A stretch of 64,000 nt of DNA from Pomphorhynchus laevis. Its lineage: Eukaryota > Acanthocephala > Palaeacanthocephala > Echinorhynchida > Pomphorhynchidae. Under the pieces are notes generated by a model. The model was not told the DNA's origin. It was given only the letters and a program-made list of their open reading frames with translations, and searched no databases. The DNA lies in contig WNNJ02000690.1 in NCBI GenBank assembly GCA_012934845.2, positions 62,001 through 126,000 on the forward strand, in the 5' to 3' direction. Below, one piece after another: positions 30,352 to 41,308 of this stretch. The stretch's first letter is position 1. Each line of letters starts with the position of its first letter. The position numbers were made by a program, and so were the translations under genes.

Positions 30352-32139
30352 CTACAAAAGTACATTAGATTGAACTCGTCCATCTAATGAAGACTGACAT
30401 GCGTTGGAAGAAACCAAAAGATTACTTATTGTTGATCTATTTGGTCTGAAACCGTGTTGTGAGTCAGTAAGTTTACCGTTGCTTTCCAAATCAGAGGATA
30501 TGTTTTTGACTATTAGCTTTTCAATCAACTTACAAATAATACATGTCAAGGCTACTGGGCGATAGTTCTTACACACTTGTCGATCTCCCATTTTATACAC
30601 TGGAACTACAATGGACTCATTCCAACGCGAAGGAATTCGAGATTGGAGAATAGAAAACTGAAACATACGGAAAACATATAAATATATTTGAGGAGCAACT
30701 TTATTTAAAAGAATTGAGTGAAGTATGTCCGGACCGGCAGCGATGTTCGGTTTTAATTTACAGAGAAGCTTTAAAACATCTTCAGCACAAAACGACAGAT
30801 TAGATCGGTCGAATGCATCTGAACCCTTTTCTGATTCAGAACTACACAATGTCCGCGAAGAGCAAAACATCCATGAGAACTCCTGGGCAAATAAGTTTGT
30901 CATGACACTTTTACACGTGACCTCGCCTTGAGAATCATCCCTCAACGATACTAGTGGAATATTCGAGCCCCTGATTTTGCGAATGTAAGAGAATAGAGCC
31001 TTGCCATCCATAGAACTCAGCTTCTCCTCAAACTGACAACGCTTTATTCTCTTGAGAGCGGTAAATCTATTCCTAATTTGTTTGAAAGACTCATAAGATT
31101 GTTGTCCACAACAAAATGAAGTCCACGCATGTTTACGTGCGCGTGAGTGATACCGGAGAATCCCATCAAACGAAGGACAAACTTCCCTATGTGTTTTAAA
31201 CTTGGGAGAATGCAATATCAGTAAGTTATAGAGTGTGCTCTCAAAAACATACCAAGCCTCGTCTATTCTGCATTTATACGGATCTGGCCATCTAACCAGA
31301 TTCAATTTGTAGATAATTGCGTCGAAATCAGCCTTCCAGAAGTTCAAAGGCTTACCATGCATGGGACTGATTGACGTTACATTGCTTGCGCATTTAAATG
31401 AAAAGGACAGTACGCAATGATCGCTCATCTCTAGTGCAGAAAGATAATCTATGTGAGTAATATCAGACTTAAACGAAGACAAGACCACGTCTAGCTGGGC
31501 AGACGATTGGCTAGTGAAACGGGTTGCATCACGTGAATGCTGATGCAGACCACTGTTGTGTAGAACACTCAATAAAGCCGAGTCCGATGCAATGCGACTA
31601 GGAGATGAAAACGAGTCCCAATCCATTGAGGGAATATTTAGATCTCCTAAGATTAGGCATTTTTTCTGTTGACCACAGAGCTCAATAAGTTCTATTAAAT
31701 CATCGCTACTTGCCTAAGGAGGACGATAGAGCACTAGCACATACATAGAATTGACCTGATCAAGGCACAATTTGAGGTATAAAGTCTCAATCCCATTGGC
31801 ATCACTAATCGTCTGCAAACACACTACATCAATACCTAAACTATAATATAGCAATACACCCCATCCCCTTCGACCAGATCGATCACAACGAAACAGGTTA
31901 TATCCATCTATGGATAATAAGCTGCCAGGAACAAGGTCAGAGAGCCAAGATTCACTAAGGGCAATGATATTTGGATGATGAGAAATAGCTATGACCTTCA
32001 ATTCATCCATCTTATTAAAAACGCTTCGAACGTTCGAATATATAACTTCGAGCCATTTGTTGTTTTTACGATATGGCGCATTGGGTCTTATCTTACAATT
32101 CTCAGAAAAAGTTTTCATAGCGGGGGCCATCTCAATCAT
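30352..32139 (-). CDS. LINE ORF2, endonuclease and start of reverse transcriptase
   Basis: Two open stretches (32139-31714 and 31626-30352) in the same frame are separated by one TAG just after VLVLYRPP. YSNVRSVFNKMDEL, LSESWL and VPGSLLSIDGYNLFRCDRSG are the AP-endonuclease-like nuclease. LILGDLNIPSMDW follows the stop. The reverse transcriptase begins FDRSNLSFCAEDVLK, with VVPVYKMGDRQVCKNYRPVA, LTCIICKLIEKLI and HGFRPNRSTISNLL. A one-base frame change follows in VQSNVLL, before VDLSPAFDSVPHDRL. Confidence 0.82.
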
Positions 32140-32501
32140 GGACGACGCCGAACTACCCGAAAATTTACAATATGCAGATCAGTTTCTCCAGATTCTATCC
32201 GAGCATTTAGCTCGGTCCGAACAATACGCCAGAGACAACGCTCAGCGAAAGACATATCTGTCAACAATTGAAATGGGGACTGCCTCAGTTTAGATCTGCG
32301 TTTTAACAACTCACGGACCACTGAGGATGTACGAAAGACAACTTTCATCAAACGAGAACGTTCTTCAAGATTGTTGCGACGGCCTATCCTAAATATCGCA
32401 ATATTCGAACTTCTGAAATATATGGATCTTCTGGAGAAATAATAACTCAATATTTTTTTGAAATTGTTCAACATCATGGTCCACTCGAGTTTGAGCCACA
32501 T
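32136..32501 (-). CDS. LINE ORF1 C-terminal part
   Basis: 121 codons with SNIAIFRIGRRNNLEERSRL, MKVVFRTSSVVRELL and RTELNARIESGETDLHIVNF, the conserved ORF1 C-terminal region (compare VFRLGKKLSDRPRLLKV at 21255). It ends 4 bases into the ORF2 frame, so ORF1 and ORF2 overlap slightly, as is common in this group. Confidence 0.7.
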   Translation of the reverse strand: MWLKLEWTMMLNNFKKILSYYFSRRSIYFRSSNIAIFRIGRRNNLEERSRLMKVVFRTSSVVRELLKRRSKLRQSPFQLLTDMSFAERCLWRIVRTELNARIESGETDLHIVNFRVVRRRP

Positions 32502-32688
32502 CAGACGACGATTCGAGAACGCTCGTAATAATCAAACACCGATCCCGGGAAGATTCATTAGACTTGCTGGATAAGAATGACCTGTGACTATTTAGTGGAT
32601 CAGTTTGCCGTTGAGAGAATATCTGACTGAAGACTTTTCTAGACTGTTCACTAAAAACTTTTCTAGACTGTTCACCCTCGATTGCAAC

Positions 32689-33285
32689 CTAGTGTGGAAT
32701 TTCGATACAATGAGAGTATATATCATTGTTATCTGATTGCTTCGTGAGAGAAGGTGAGGTAGGGTATGTGGATCGTAACTTGCCAACGGAATTGACAGCT
32801 TCTTTGGTAATTAATATTTCCGACTCAGTTTCCATACCCAGACTAGACATGATTTTACTAATTGTCAAATTCGATATCATATCATCAGGGAGTATAGGGC
32901 TGGTGTTTTTTGTATCTCTCAGGTCCCCATCATAGGTATGATTAGACACAATATCCTGACTTGGCATAGTTTGACAATCTTCACTCGATAGATCATTCGT
33001 CTGAGTTACATCTTTAAGTTCTGCACAACTCCAACCGACGGAGTGAACATCATTGGATTCTCTGGACGTATCAGCAGCAAATATGATATCGGAATTATTC
33101 GGTGTGATCCTTGAGATATTTCGCAATAAAATCGAAGCGCCGCAATATCCACAAATAAATTTCTTATCACACATAACCGATTGCTCGGACTCCTGAATTG
33201 AGACGGTTGTCCATACATCACAACCCAAGGAATCACAACAAACTTGTTGTGTTGTGTACTTCGGAGGATTTTTCGTCTTATTCAT
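32689..33285 (-). CDS. LINE ORF1 N-terminal part with Cys-rich finger
   Basis: 198 codons beginning MNKTKNPPKYTTQQV. VCCDSLGCDVWTTVSIQ and MCDKKFICGYCGAS resemble a PHD-type zinc finger with the central Trp, as found in ORF1 of some CR1-like LINEs. The rest is acidic and Ser/Thr-rich. The frame then breaks, and the RNA-binding part continues at 32501-32136. Confidence 0.6.
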   Translation of the reverse strand: MNKTKNPPKYTTQQVCCDSLGCDVWTTVSIQESEQSVMCDKKFICGYCGASILLRNISRITPNNSDIIFAADTSRESNDVHSVGWSCAELKDVTQTNDLSSEDCQTMPSQDIVSNHTYDGDLRDTKNTSPILPDDMISNLTISKIMSSLGMETESEILITKEAVNSVGKLRSTYPTSPSLTKQSDNNDIYSHCIEIPH

Positions 33286-33386
33286 TGTCGTGCCTGTCTT
33301 CGTTTACGAGATTTTGATCCCATTTGTAGGTTGTTTGTTTGACTTTTGTGTGTTTAAGCTGTAAATATTTTTTGTAAATATTTTTT

Positions 33387-33525
33387 CCTCTTGAGAGTGA
33401 GCTGACTGAAATCAAACGACAAATAAATGTTTCACCACTGGGTAATTTCCAAGCTCAAAACTTACAATCTTCCAGTATTCTTAACAAGTTTGATGAAATC
33501 AAAGCAATAGTACATTGTAAGTAGA
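33387..33525 (+). mobile_element. LINE ORF1 coiled-coil scrap
   Basis: The plus-strand reading LESELTEIKRQINVS, then LNKFDEIKAIV, has the heptad look of a LINE ORF1 coiled coil. Too short to place. Confidence 0.35.
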
Positions 33526-33779
33526 TTTAATCAACAAATTTATTTCAGGTCTATCCTAATTGAATCAAACTTTACAAAGTTAGATAATTGTCAATCCATA
33601 TCTAACGAGCATCATAGGTATTTCCAAAGTACGAAGGGAGGGAATTCTGAACAAGGTTGTTAAAAACGGAGATACCGAATGGCAAATAAACTTAAGTAAG
33701 TACATAGGAAGAGGGCAGGCAGGAAAAGATGTATTAGGCAATGAAAGGATAACTTTTGAAACTTTGGCGGAATAAACGG

Positions 33780-35500
33780 GAAGGAGATAGAAGAGTTCAG
33801 GAAGAGAGAATCATATTGAGGCAGTCAATGATTGGAGAGTTAAAGGGATAGATGATAAAGTATTTGCAAATGTAGATTGAAGATAAGAAGAAAACAAGTT
33901 TGGATCGATGTTACTAGGCGTTGAAGAACGTGAGATGAGTGAGTTAAAAATGCGCCAAGTAGACTGGATCCGAAGAAGTGAGCTTATTCTGCTAGAAGAG
34001 TACACTTGCTCAATAGGAGAGTAATAAAACGACGAATTTTTAGGTAGGCATCACGATACTGGGAGGAGACAGAAGTAGAACCTCGTTTGGGAAACAGAGA
34101 TATATGCGGCGAAAAGCGTAACGCATGCATCGCTTTAAAATTACACAGTCTGAATCAAACCATGATATGCTTCGAGAACGCTTACGAATGTGTGATCGGT
34201 CAAGTAATATGTAATCGAGAATTGTTGTAAGCTTATAGTCAAATAGAGAGGATATAAAATAGATGGAAAGGGAAGGCGAATTAGGCGACACAAGAGCAGA
34301 GCCAAGAATATCAGATCGAAATAAAATAAGATTGAAAAATTTCCGCGGTCGATTGAAGGTAGACTAGACTCGAGGGAGAGCAAGCTAGCTAGTAAGATTT
34401 AGGGAAAGTAGAAAGTGGTCAGAGAAATCAGGATCTGAGATTTTAAATAAAGCATGTGTAGATGCACGAAGTTGCAATGATATCAAGTGTATCGCCGAGT
34501 ATATGAGTTGGAGGGCTACAAACATATTATAGTCGAAAAGAATGTTTACAAGTTTGATGGAATCTGAATCGGATGGGCGGTCCAAGGAATGTTGAAATCA
34601 TCTAGTACAAACAGTGGGAGTGCTGAAAAGCGAATAATAAGAAAGAAAATCAGCTAGTTCATCGAAAAAATTGGTGGAATGATTGAAAGATTTATGACAA
34701 TATATGATAGCGAGTTCAAGCGCAAAATAATGATACGATCTACATATAAGTAATTCGAAAGATTCCGATGCTAGGGAACATTTATTTTTTAGGAATTGCT
34801 TAGATAAGGCGGTGATAAAAAAATGGTCGTCGTCAAATTTTCGGACGATTGTGGGCAACGCGAAAATTTCCATTTACATTTCTTACTGTAAGGGAAGATT
34901 CTATTTTAATTTCACGTAGAGGTTTTTCTTTACGAACAAAGGAAATCTATGATTTCAGACAGGGACCAATTAGGAAAGATGCGACAAGTATATGATGAGA
35001 GGAGTTTAAAACGCCGGGAGAGTATCGACGTTGCTTGAATATGATCACTGAGAACCATTTTTAAGAGTGTAGGATAAGCCGACTGGGAAGCAGAAACGCT
35101 TGATGTAAGACGATGCATATAAATTGGAGAGATATCATTGAAGAGAGATGGATTATCAGCATGTAGGATTATCGAAAAGAGAGATCGAAACGCAGAAATA
35201 TCAGCATCGAGACGGCTTTGAGCGGAAGAGGAGTCTGAGACCTCGACATTCGATATGAAAATACACCTATCACATGAGATGAATCGTTTTTGTTGACGTT
35301 CGGGAACTGTATGATTGACCGATATAGGCTTGAATATTCTGGTTGCAGACGAAGGAAAAGTACGAATTAAATAGGAAAAATTGGACGACTGTATTGACAA
35401 AATAATACCGTTTACGTCTGATGAAATTTCGGAAATACGGTTAGATAAAGGAATATTAGAGGTAATTGGTTGTAAATTCACAGGAATACTAATTTGATAG
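33780..35500 (-). mobile_element. Decayed Jockey-like LINE, ORF1 and endonuclease
   Basis: Minus-strand pieces in order: ORF1-like 35481-34930 (SRLDADISAFRSLFSIIL); endonuclease pieces 34873-34598 (LAIIYCHKSFNHSTNFFDEL) and 34585-34385 (MDRPSDSDSIKLVNILFDYN, SDPDFSDHFLLSLNL); then linker pieces 34291-34040 and 34005-33811. At least four frame breaks. The reverse transcriptase is absent. Window-start and 53-54 kb fragments appear related. Confidence 0.6.
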
Positions 35501-35599
35501 ACAGGATCAATATTATCGGCCGTTAAATTGATTGATGAAAGGATATTAGGAGACTATATGACGAAAGAATATTAGGAGACTATATAATAAGAGACTGAA

Positions 35600-36425
35600 G
35601 AGGAAGAATTTTATTTCTAACATGTCGGGTGCATCCTCGAACACTAAGCAGTTATTTAATCAGCTACTGCGCCGTAATATTGCGTCAGATAAATTTTACA
35701 ACATTGTGAACAACGCGGGTGATTTAATTGTTGACCCTATCGAAGTTGCAGAGCTCTTTTCTGCTCATTTTGCAATTCAAGAAGCGAAGTTGGATTACGA
35801 ATATTTGTCCCATTACATTCCCTGATTCATTCGATCATGTCTTAATGACATATTTATTAGCGAAGAGGACGTTCGTACGGAGCTACTCAAGCTTCAAAGA
35901 ACTCGCGTTTCCGGACCGAATGACCTTCCATCTATACTTTTCTGCGAGCTCGCTACAGTGTTGACAAGTCCGCTATGTGCTATATTCCAGAGTTCTCTAT
36001 ACTCGGGAAGTTGACCGGATGACTGGAAAAGGTCTATAATCTGCCCAGTGTTCAAAAAGGGTGATCGCAGTCAGACTAACAATTATCGCCCCATAAGTCT
36101 AACTTCTATTGTGTGCAAAATAATGAAAATGATTCTGCTTTGTACAGTAAGTTCACATCTAGAAGACAATAACATCTTCAACGATGCCCATCACGGTTTC
36201 AGACCTAACCATTCCACGGTAATTAATCTTGTATTCTGCCGGAATAGTTGGTCGAATGCTGTGCAAGCAGGAACAGGAGTGTAGATGCTCTTCTTCGATT
36301 TATCAAATGCTTTTGATAGGGTCGTACCTCGTATTCTTATCAATCAACTATCTTTATGTGAGATTGGTGGTCGCCTTAAAACTTGGATTCAGTCATTCCT
36401 ATTAAAATCTGGACCCTACTGATGA
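35600..36425 (+). mobile_element. CR1-like LINE, front half of reverse transcriptase
   Basis: Plus-strand frames: 35622-35825 (pre-RT linker), 36048-36284 (FKKGDRSQTNNYRPISLTSI, HGFRPNHSTVINLV) and then LFFDLSNAFDRVVPRILINQ (first catalytic Asp) to GGRLKTWIQSFLLKSG. It stops abruptly at about 36425, where repeat DNA begins. The missing continuation from just before the YADD box is found at 38650, so this and 38650-39576 probably form one interrupted copy. Confidence 0.72.
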
Positions 36426-36525
36426 AGCTCAATAAGAAGAAACCGGTCTAGGGATTTGATTGCTGATGGACTGTGATGGTTTCCAATACCCAGTTATGTC
36501 CGTTTCCCCCGTTTACATATTAGTA

Positions 36526-36568
36526 ATGATGAGGCTTCTCAAAGCCGAAACGGTACGCCGTCTTGCAG
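36526..36568 (+). ncRNA. Hammerhead ribozyme core, copy 1
   Basis: ATGATGA (first base of CUGAUGA changed to A) is followed by stem II GGCTT-CTCA-AAGCC, then GAAAC, stem III CGG-TACG-CCG, then GTC and TTGCAG. The predicted cut is after 36562. The lost C3 should weaken or abolish activity, but stems II and III are perfect. Confidence 0.65.
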
Positions 36569-36857
36569 TGATGAAGAATGAAATTCTCTATATAGAAAGA
36601 GGCAGATAGATGTAGACAGTCCTGGTTGAATCACATCTCTAATTTATTTATTGATCTTCTGAAGCTCCCAGGCGGCGGTACTCCTTTTCGTGTTTATTAT
36701 ATTGATCAATTAATGATACCGCTGATGTATATTACATTGAAAAGAATTCACTGCATTGTATTGACTTCGGAAGCTATGTCATGTAGTTAGCATATAGTGA
36801 ATTCTTTCTGTTTTAATCCATATATAGTATGTTTTTCATGTGGATTCATTGTATGTG

Positions 36858-36906
36858 CTGCACCTGATGAGGATTCTCAAAGTTGAAAAGGTACGCCGTC
36901 TTGCAG
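36858..36906 (+). ncRNA. Hammerhead ribozyme core, copy 2
   Basis: The core CTGATGA is complete at 36864-36870. Stem I CTGCA pairs with TGCAG after the cut site. Stem II is weakened (GGATT/AAGTT) and GAAAC reads GAAAA. GTC lies at 36898-36900, so the predicted cut is after 36900. Confidence 0.65.
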
Positions 36907-37202
36907 TGATGAAGCATGAAATTCTCTATATATAGAAAGAGGCAGATAGGTGTTATAGACAGTCCTGGTTGAATTACATCTCTAATTTATTGATCTTCTG
37001 AGGATCCCAGGCGGCGGTGCTTCCTTTCTTGTTTATTTTATTGATCAATTAATGATCTTTTTGATGTCTATTACAATGGATGGCATTCACTGCATTGTAT
37101 TGACCTAGAAAGCGAAAGCTAATTCATGCAATTAGCATATAGTGAATTCTTTTTTGCTTTAATCTATATATAGTATGTTATTCATGTGTATACATTGTAT
37201 TG

Positions 37203-37251
37203 CCGCAACTGATTAGGCTTCTTAAAGCCGAAACGATATACCGTCTTGCAG
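37203..37251 (+). ncRNA. Hammerhead ribozyme core, copy 3
   Basis: CTGATTA (one core base changed), perfect stem II GGCTT/AAGCC, GAAAC, a shortened stem III and CCGTC. Stem I GCAA pairs with TTGC. The predicted cut is after 37245. The consensus of the three copies is a complete hammerhead. Confidence 0.62.
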
Positions 37252-37529
37252 TGATGAAGCATGAAGTTCTTTATATATAGAGAGAGAGGCAGATAGGTGT
37301 AATAGACAGTCCTTGTTGAATCACATCTCTAATATAAATATAACATAAATAATACATAAGCATCCATCAGGCATTAAAGGATCACCAGTCCCGATTTCAA
37401 TCGATCTTCATGATTTCATACGATACAATCTATAATAAGCACGCCAAAGAGCATCTCCAACAATGCAGTTTCTGGAGATCATGATGGAAGGTTTCATATA
37501 CTGTGTGAAATCTGGTTATCCTGGATTCG

Positions 37530-37582
37530 TAGCCTAGCAGTCAAGAGCGCAAGCCAAGTACGGAGAGCGACAGCTCGAATCT
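37530..37582 (+). promoter_or_regulatory. tRNA-like A and B boxes
   Basis: TAGCCTAGCAG at 37530-37540 fits the A box (TRGCNNAGYNG) and GCTCGAATCT at 37573-37582 fits the B box (GTTCGAATCC) with two changes. The spacing of about 40 bp is normal for pol III genes. The sequence does not fold as a whole tRNA. Confidence 0.65.
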
Positions 37583-37620
37583 CGGATAAGTCAAATTTCA
37601 AAAGGCGAAGAGTTGGTAGT

Positions 37621-37713
37621 AAGCCTTCTGATGAGCCCGGGGTTACCAACATGTGGCGAAAAGCGGGCGAAACGAAAACGGCTGTGGCAATGTGGCCGTT
37701 AGTAGTCAGGGTG
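37621..37713 (+). ncRNA. Hammerhead ribozyme, best-preserved copy
   Basis: Seen in order: stem I strand GCCTT; CTGATGA (37628-37634); stem II GCCCG...CGGGC with a long 24-base loop region; GAAAC (37669-37673); stem III with AACGGC (37676-37681) pairing GCCGTT after an internal loop; GTC at 37705-37707; then AGGGT, which can pair with the first stem I strand. All invariant core bases are present. The predicted cut is after 37707. No folding program was run. Confidence 0.75.
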
Positions 37714-37779
37714 TATGGAATTGGATATCATGAAGGAAGGATTCTGTAGCTGGTTTTCAATGCGAAAGTCACCTCGTGT

Positions 37780-38182
<403 letters not shown>

Positions 38183-38235
38183 TTGTAGATTGTGGTTGAA
38201 CCGCGCTCTGGGGTCATTCGAAGACTCACCAAATA

Positions 38236-38418
38236 TTTTCAATGAAAGTGTTAAACCAGAATTCAAAGCAAGAAAAACAGTTTTTTGCAAACGTTTCGGT
38301 CCCTTACTGGACCTTCCTCAGTGCTGTTGTACAACAGCACTGAGGAAGGTCCAGTAAGGGACCGAAACGTTTGCAAAAAAACTGTTTTTCTTGCTTTGAA
38401 TTCTGGTTTAACACTTTC

Positions 38419-38425
<7 letters not shown>
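38236..38425. repeat. Near-perfect palindrome of about 190 bp with hammerhead-like core
   Basis: Two arms of about 95 bp meet at GTTGT|ACAAC (38330/38331) and differ by one base in an A run. Each arm, read outward, contains CTGAGGA, then GGTCC-AGTAAG-GGACC, then GAAAC. This matches a CUGANGA core, stem II and GAAAC. The cut-site strand could not be identified. It is flanked on the right by (TA)n. Confidence 0.85.

Positions 38426-38486
<61 letters not shown>
38425..38486. repeat. (TA)n microsatellite
   Basis: About 30 TA units directly abutting the 190-bp palindrome. Confidence 0.97.
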
Positions 38487-38488
<2 letters not shown>

Positions 38489-38603
38489 CATAAGAGTTTC
38501 GTTTGAATCGGTATTGCTCGAGATTGCGAATAGCAATTCTTTCCGTATATTTAAGTAAGTGTTCGAATCGAGCATATTCTTCAGTCTGCAAACTCTCGTC
38601 ACT

Positions 38604-38607
<4 letters not shown>

Positions 38608-38667
<60 letters not shown>
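38608..38667. repeat. (TA)n microsatellite
   Basis: About 30 TA units immediately before the resumed LINE reading frame at 38666. Confidence 0.97.
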
Positions 38668-38670
<3 letters not shown>

Positions 38671-39576
38671 TGATGTCATATCCAGTGAGTGCGCTCTATA
38701 TGCCGATGATTTAAAGATTTGGCGTCCAATACAAAGCACGCACGATGTAATTGAGTTGCAACGCGACGTAGACTCAATCACCAAATGGTGTCGTGCAAAG
38801 GGATTGGTTTTGAATCCTAATAAGTGTAGACATATGCACATAGGTCTCGTAAAAATCGTTGGGACCTCTGCGATAGAAAATGTAAACATCGAAAAGTTTT
38901 CATGTGTCAGTGATCTTGACGTGATCGTAAGTGAAGATATGAAGACACGAGTCCACGTCCAATATGTCGCATCCAAATGTCGACGTATGCTAGGCATGTT
39001 AAGACACTCCTTTGGCCAAATCTATCCAGTTAGTTTTCGCATTGTCTACTCTGCCCTTATAAAATCGCATATGTTATACGCGTCACTTGCAATACACCCA
39101 CAGCTCCGTGGCGAATTGGAAATCCACGAACGGATATTACGACAATTAACCCATCTTGTGTTCTCAGTGCGTGGTGTCAACTATACCCAGAGACTGGCAT
39201 TGTTGAATGTCCACACTGTTGAACGTTTGCTGTATGACGCCTACCTAATGTATGTATGGCGGTCACTGTCTATATCTGGACATGTTTCGAAGTTTCTGTT
39301 TACAATTCGTCCACCGGGTCGACTACGAGGCCACAGACTTATGATAAAGCGCAGGGTCCGTCCCAGAACAAATTGTGTTACTATAAGCGATCGCATTGCT
39401 GACCTGTGGAACAATCTTTATGCATCGACAATCGACAGCGGTTCCGTCCAGAAGTTCAAGGAAATTATTAAATCACGACAATGACAGTTTCACCTTTTTT
39501 TCTTTCTTTTCTGTTTTTTTATGTTTTGAACTATGTGATCCAGCCAATTTGAGCTTATGCTCCTGGGCTGTTGTAA
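38650..39576 (+). mobile_element. CR1-like LINE, back half
   Basis: Continues the reverse transcriptase from just before the YADD box to the 3' end, GAGCTTATGCTCCTGGGCTG. It begins directly at a (TA)n tract. It probably belongs to the same copy as 35600-36425, with about 35-40 codons lost at the break and 2.2 kb of repeats inserted. Confidence 0.75.
38666..39484 (+). CDS. LINE reverse transcriptase C-terminal half
   Basis: 272 codons without a break: [15 protein letters not shown] (catalytic box), [48 protein letters not shown], then [20 protein letters not shown] and [12 protein letters not shown] near the end. The first ATG is at 38666, but this is only the place where the preserved part begins, not a true start. 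Confidence 0.8.
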
Positions 39577-39690
39577 CAATAATATTTTTTTTATATTATT
39601 TCATAATTATTCGAAAATTACACATTTCACGGTTACCCGCAAATGGACCCAGTAATAAGATTAATAATATTATTAGATAAACACAAAAAA
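39577..39690 (-). mobile_element. REL-LINE tail, 5'-truncated
   Basis: Begins AATAATATTTTTTTT and contains GGTTACCCGCAAATGGACCC (39631-39650), the same stem-loop motif as in other REL-LINE tails. It is inserted at the 3' end of the CR1-like copy. Confidence 0.55.
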
Positions 39691-39806
39691 TTACGATGCA
39701 GTCCACCGTCGAATTTGATGCCCTCGTGTGGAACGATTACCCCGAATGCAGGCACAAGTCATCTTAGCGAGATGACTTAAAAAAGTTTGAGATATAGTAT
39801 ACACAC

Positions 39807-39911
39807 ACTTTCAGATTGTACAGCTTTCAGATCGTCCAGCTTTCAGATCGTCTAGCTTTCAGATCGTCCAGCTTTCAGATCGTCCAGCTTTCAGATCGTC
39901 CAGCTTTCAGC
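39807..39911 (+). repeat. 16-bp tandem monomers upstream of REL-LINE ATG
   Basis: About six copies of TTTCAGATCGTCCAGC with few changes, ending 58 bp before the ATG at 39969. The position is comparable to the array upstream of 26536. Confidence 0.85.
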
Positions 39912-40585
39912 TATATCGAGCCGAGCTAGTTCGGGTTCTCACAAGAACTCAAATATACATTCAAAACAATGCCAAGAGGTAAGCCCAGCAGCGTGCGCAA
40001 ATTTTGCGCGTGTAACGGTCCAGCTGCCAAGTGCAAGGGTTGTCAATACACAAAGCAGGGATGTTCCTGTGTGAATTGATCAGCCTCTTGTTGTTCGAAC
40101 AGATCGAGCAAGCGTAATGGGCTTCAAAATCGGAATTTGGGCGTTCCTCTCGTTCACAACTGCACTAGCACTACGCCTATTCCATTGGGTGACCTATAAA
40201 GAAGAGAATCAAAATCATGCCGTAAAGGACAAAGTCTGAGCGTAAATGATTTTGATGACGCTATTCTTGTCGCTTACAAAGAAACGTCCAAGTGGTTGCC
40301 AAACCTATATGTTTTACCGTTGTGCAATGCAAGTAAGGAATTTATAACAATGTTGGCAGATTTCTATTCTACGGCTGCTTCTTCCATTAATGATTTAAGG
40401 CAGATACTAATGACAGCCGTGATTTTCTCTCAAGTCATTTTGCAAAGAACTCCCAGGTCAACGGCTTCGCTTTGTTGATCGAATATTGGAGGGATCGTCG
40501 ATTGAATGATTTATTATGTGAAACCCGTATATTGTAACGTGAGAGGGCGCTCCGTTCTCCTAGACAGAATAGAAACAAAAGTTAG

Positions 40586-41029
40586 GTGTCAACATTCTGC
40601 AGTTTGATGTCACAGGGCAAGACACAGTTAGCCATGAAAGTTTTGGCCGACCCATTGAGTGAGTTTCGGATTTTGCCGCCAAATGAGATGGTTGAGGATA
40701 AAACAGTAAAGGAAAAACTGATTGAACTCCATCCCTGTGGTGGGTTAATCAATGATGAAGCGGTGTTGAAAGCCCCTTTGACCAATATCGTTGAACATCA
40801 TCCAGTGCGTTTCTCTGGAATAACGCCATTGGACGTCGTCAAGGCTACCTGTAGAACTAGATGTGCTGCCGGCCCATCAGGTACGGATGCTTTTATGTGG
40901 CTTAGAATGCTCGAATCTATTGGCAATAGTTCTAAAAAGTTGGCTTCAAGTTTAACTGAGTTTGCGATATCTATTGCATCAACAAGTACAACAAAAATGA
41001 TCTTGAAGCTTTCATGGCAAGCGGGCTAA
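40586..41029 (+). CDS. REL-LINE pre-polymerase region piece
   Basis: 147 codons aligned to the middle of the 24029-26536 protein: IVEHHPVRFSGITPLDVVKA corresponds to ITHHSVRFTQIDEDAIIKA, and CAAGPSGTDAFMWLRML to GSAGPSGCDSSLWKFML. It ends at a frame change just before the reverse transcriptase core. Confidence 0.75.
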   Translation: MSTFCSLMSQGKTQLAMKVLADPLSEFRILPPNEMVEDKTVKEKLIELHPCGGLINDEAVLKAPLTNIVEHHPVRFSGITPLDVVKATCRTRCAAGPSGTDAFMWLRMLESIGNSSKKLASSLTEFAISIASTSTTKMILKLSWQAG

Positions 41030-41308
41030 TACCACTTGACAAAAACCGGGAATTCGCCCGATTGGAATCGGTGATGTTGCACGTAGAATAATTGGAAAGA
41101 TCATAACTAGAAGAATTTCGTTAGATGTGCAGAAGACTGCTTCTCATATGCAACTAGCTGCATGACAAAAATGCAATGTGGAAACAGCCATACAATCCCT
41201 AAAGGACCTTTTCGACTCTGGAGAATCGTCTTGCATATTGCAGTTGGATGCAAATAATGCATTTAATTCGATAGATCGAAAAGTCGCTCTTAAAAACGTA
41301 GATTATGT

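Larger units (their letters stand above)
29214..33340 (-). mobile_element. CR1-like LINE, nearly full length
   Basis: Minus-strand order: ORF1 (33285 to about 32136, broken), endonuclease (32139 to about 31000) and reverse transcriptase (about 30900 to 29285). ORF2 shows one in-frame stop and one frame change; ORF1 shows at least one break. The 3' end is GCTCATTTGCTTCTG at 29214, against the tail of the plus-strand REL-LINE. Confidence 0.82.
36526..37345 (+). repeat. Tandem repeat of about 340 bp carrying hammerhead ribozyme cores
   Basis: Three copies of the core segment start at 36526, 36864 and 37209 (spacing 338 and 345 bp). Two complete units and a partial third share AGTGATGAAGMATGAARTTC, AGGCAGATAGRTG, CAGGCGGCGGT and the IR AGTGAATTC. 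Each unit starts with a hammerhead-like core. Head-to-tail units of this size with hammerheads are known from satellite DNAs of schistosomes, newts and cave crickets and from animal retrozymes. Confidence 0.82.

Noticed and set aside
37500-37590. A tRNA gene
   Set aside because: A and B boxes are present, but no acceptor stem or cloverleaf can be drawn; it is a tRNA-derived promoter in a repeat.
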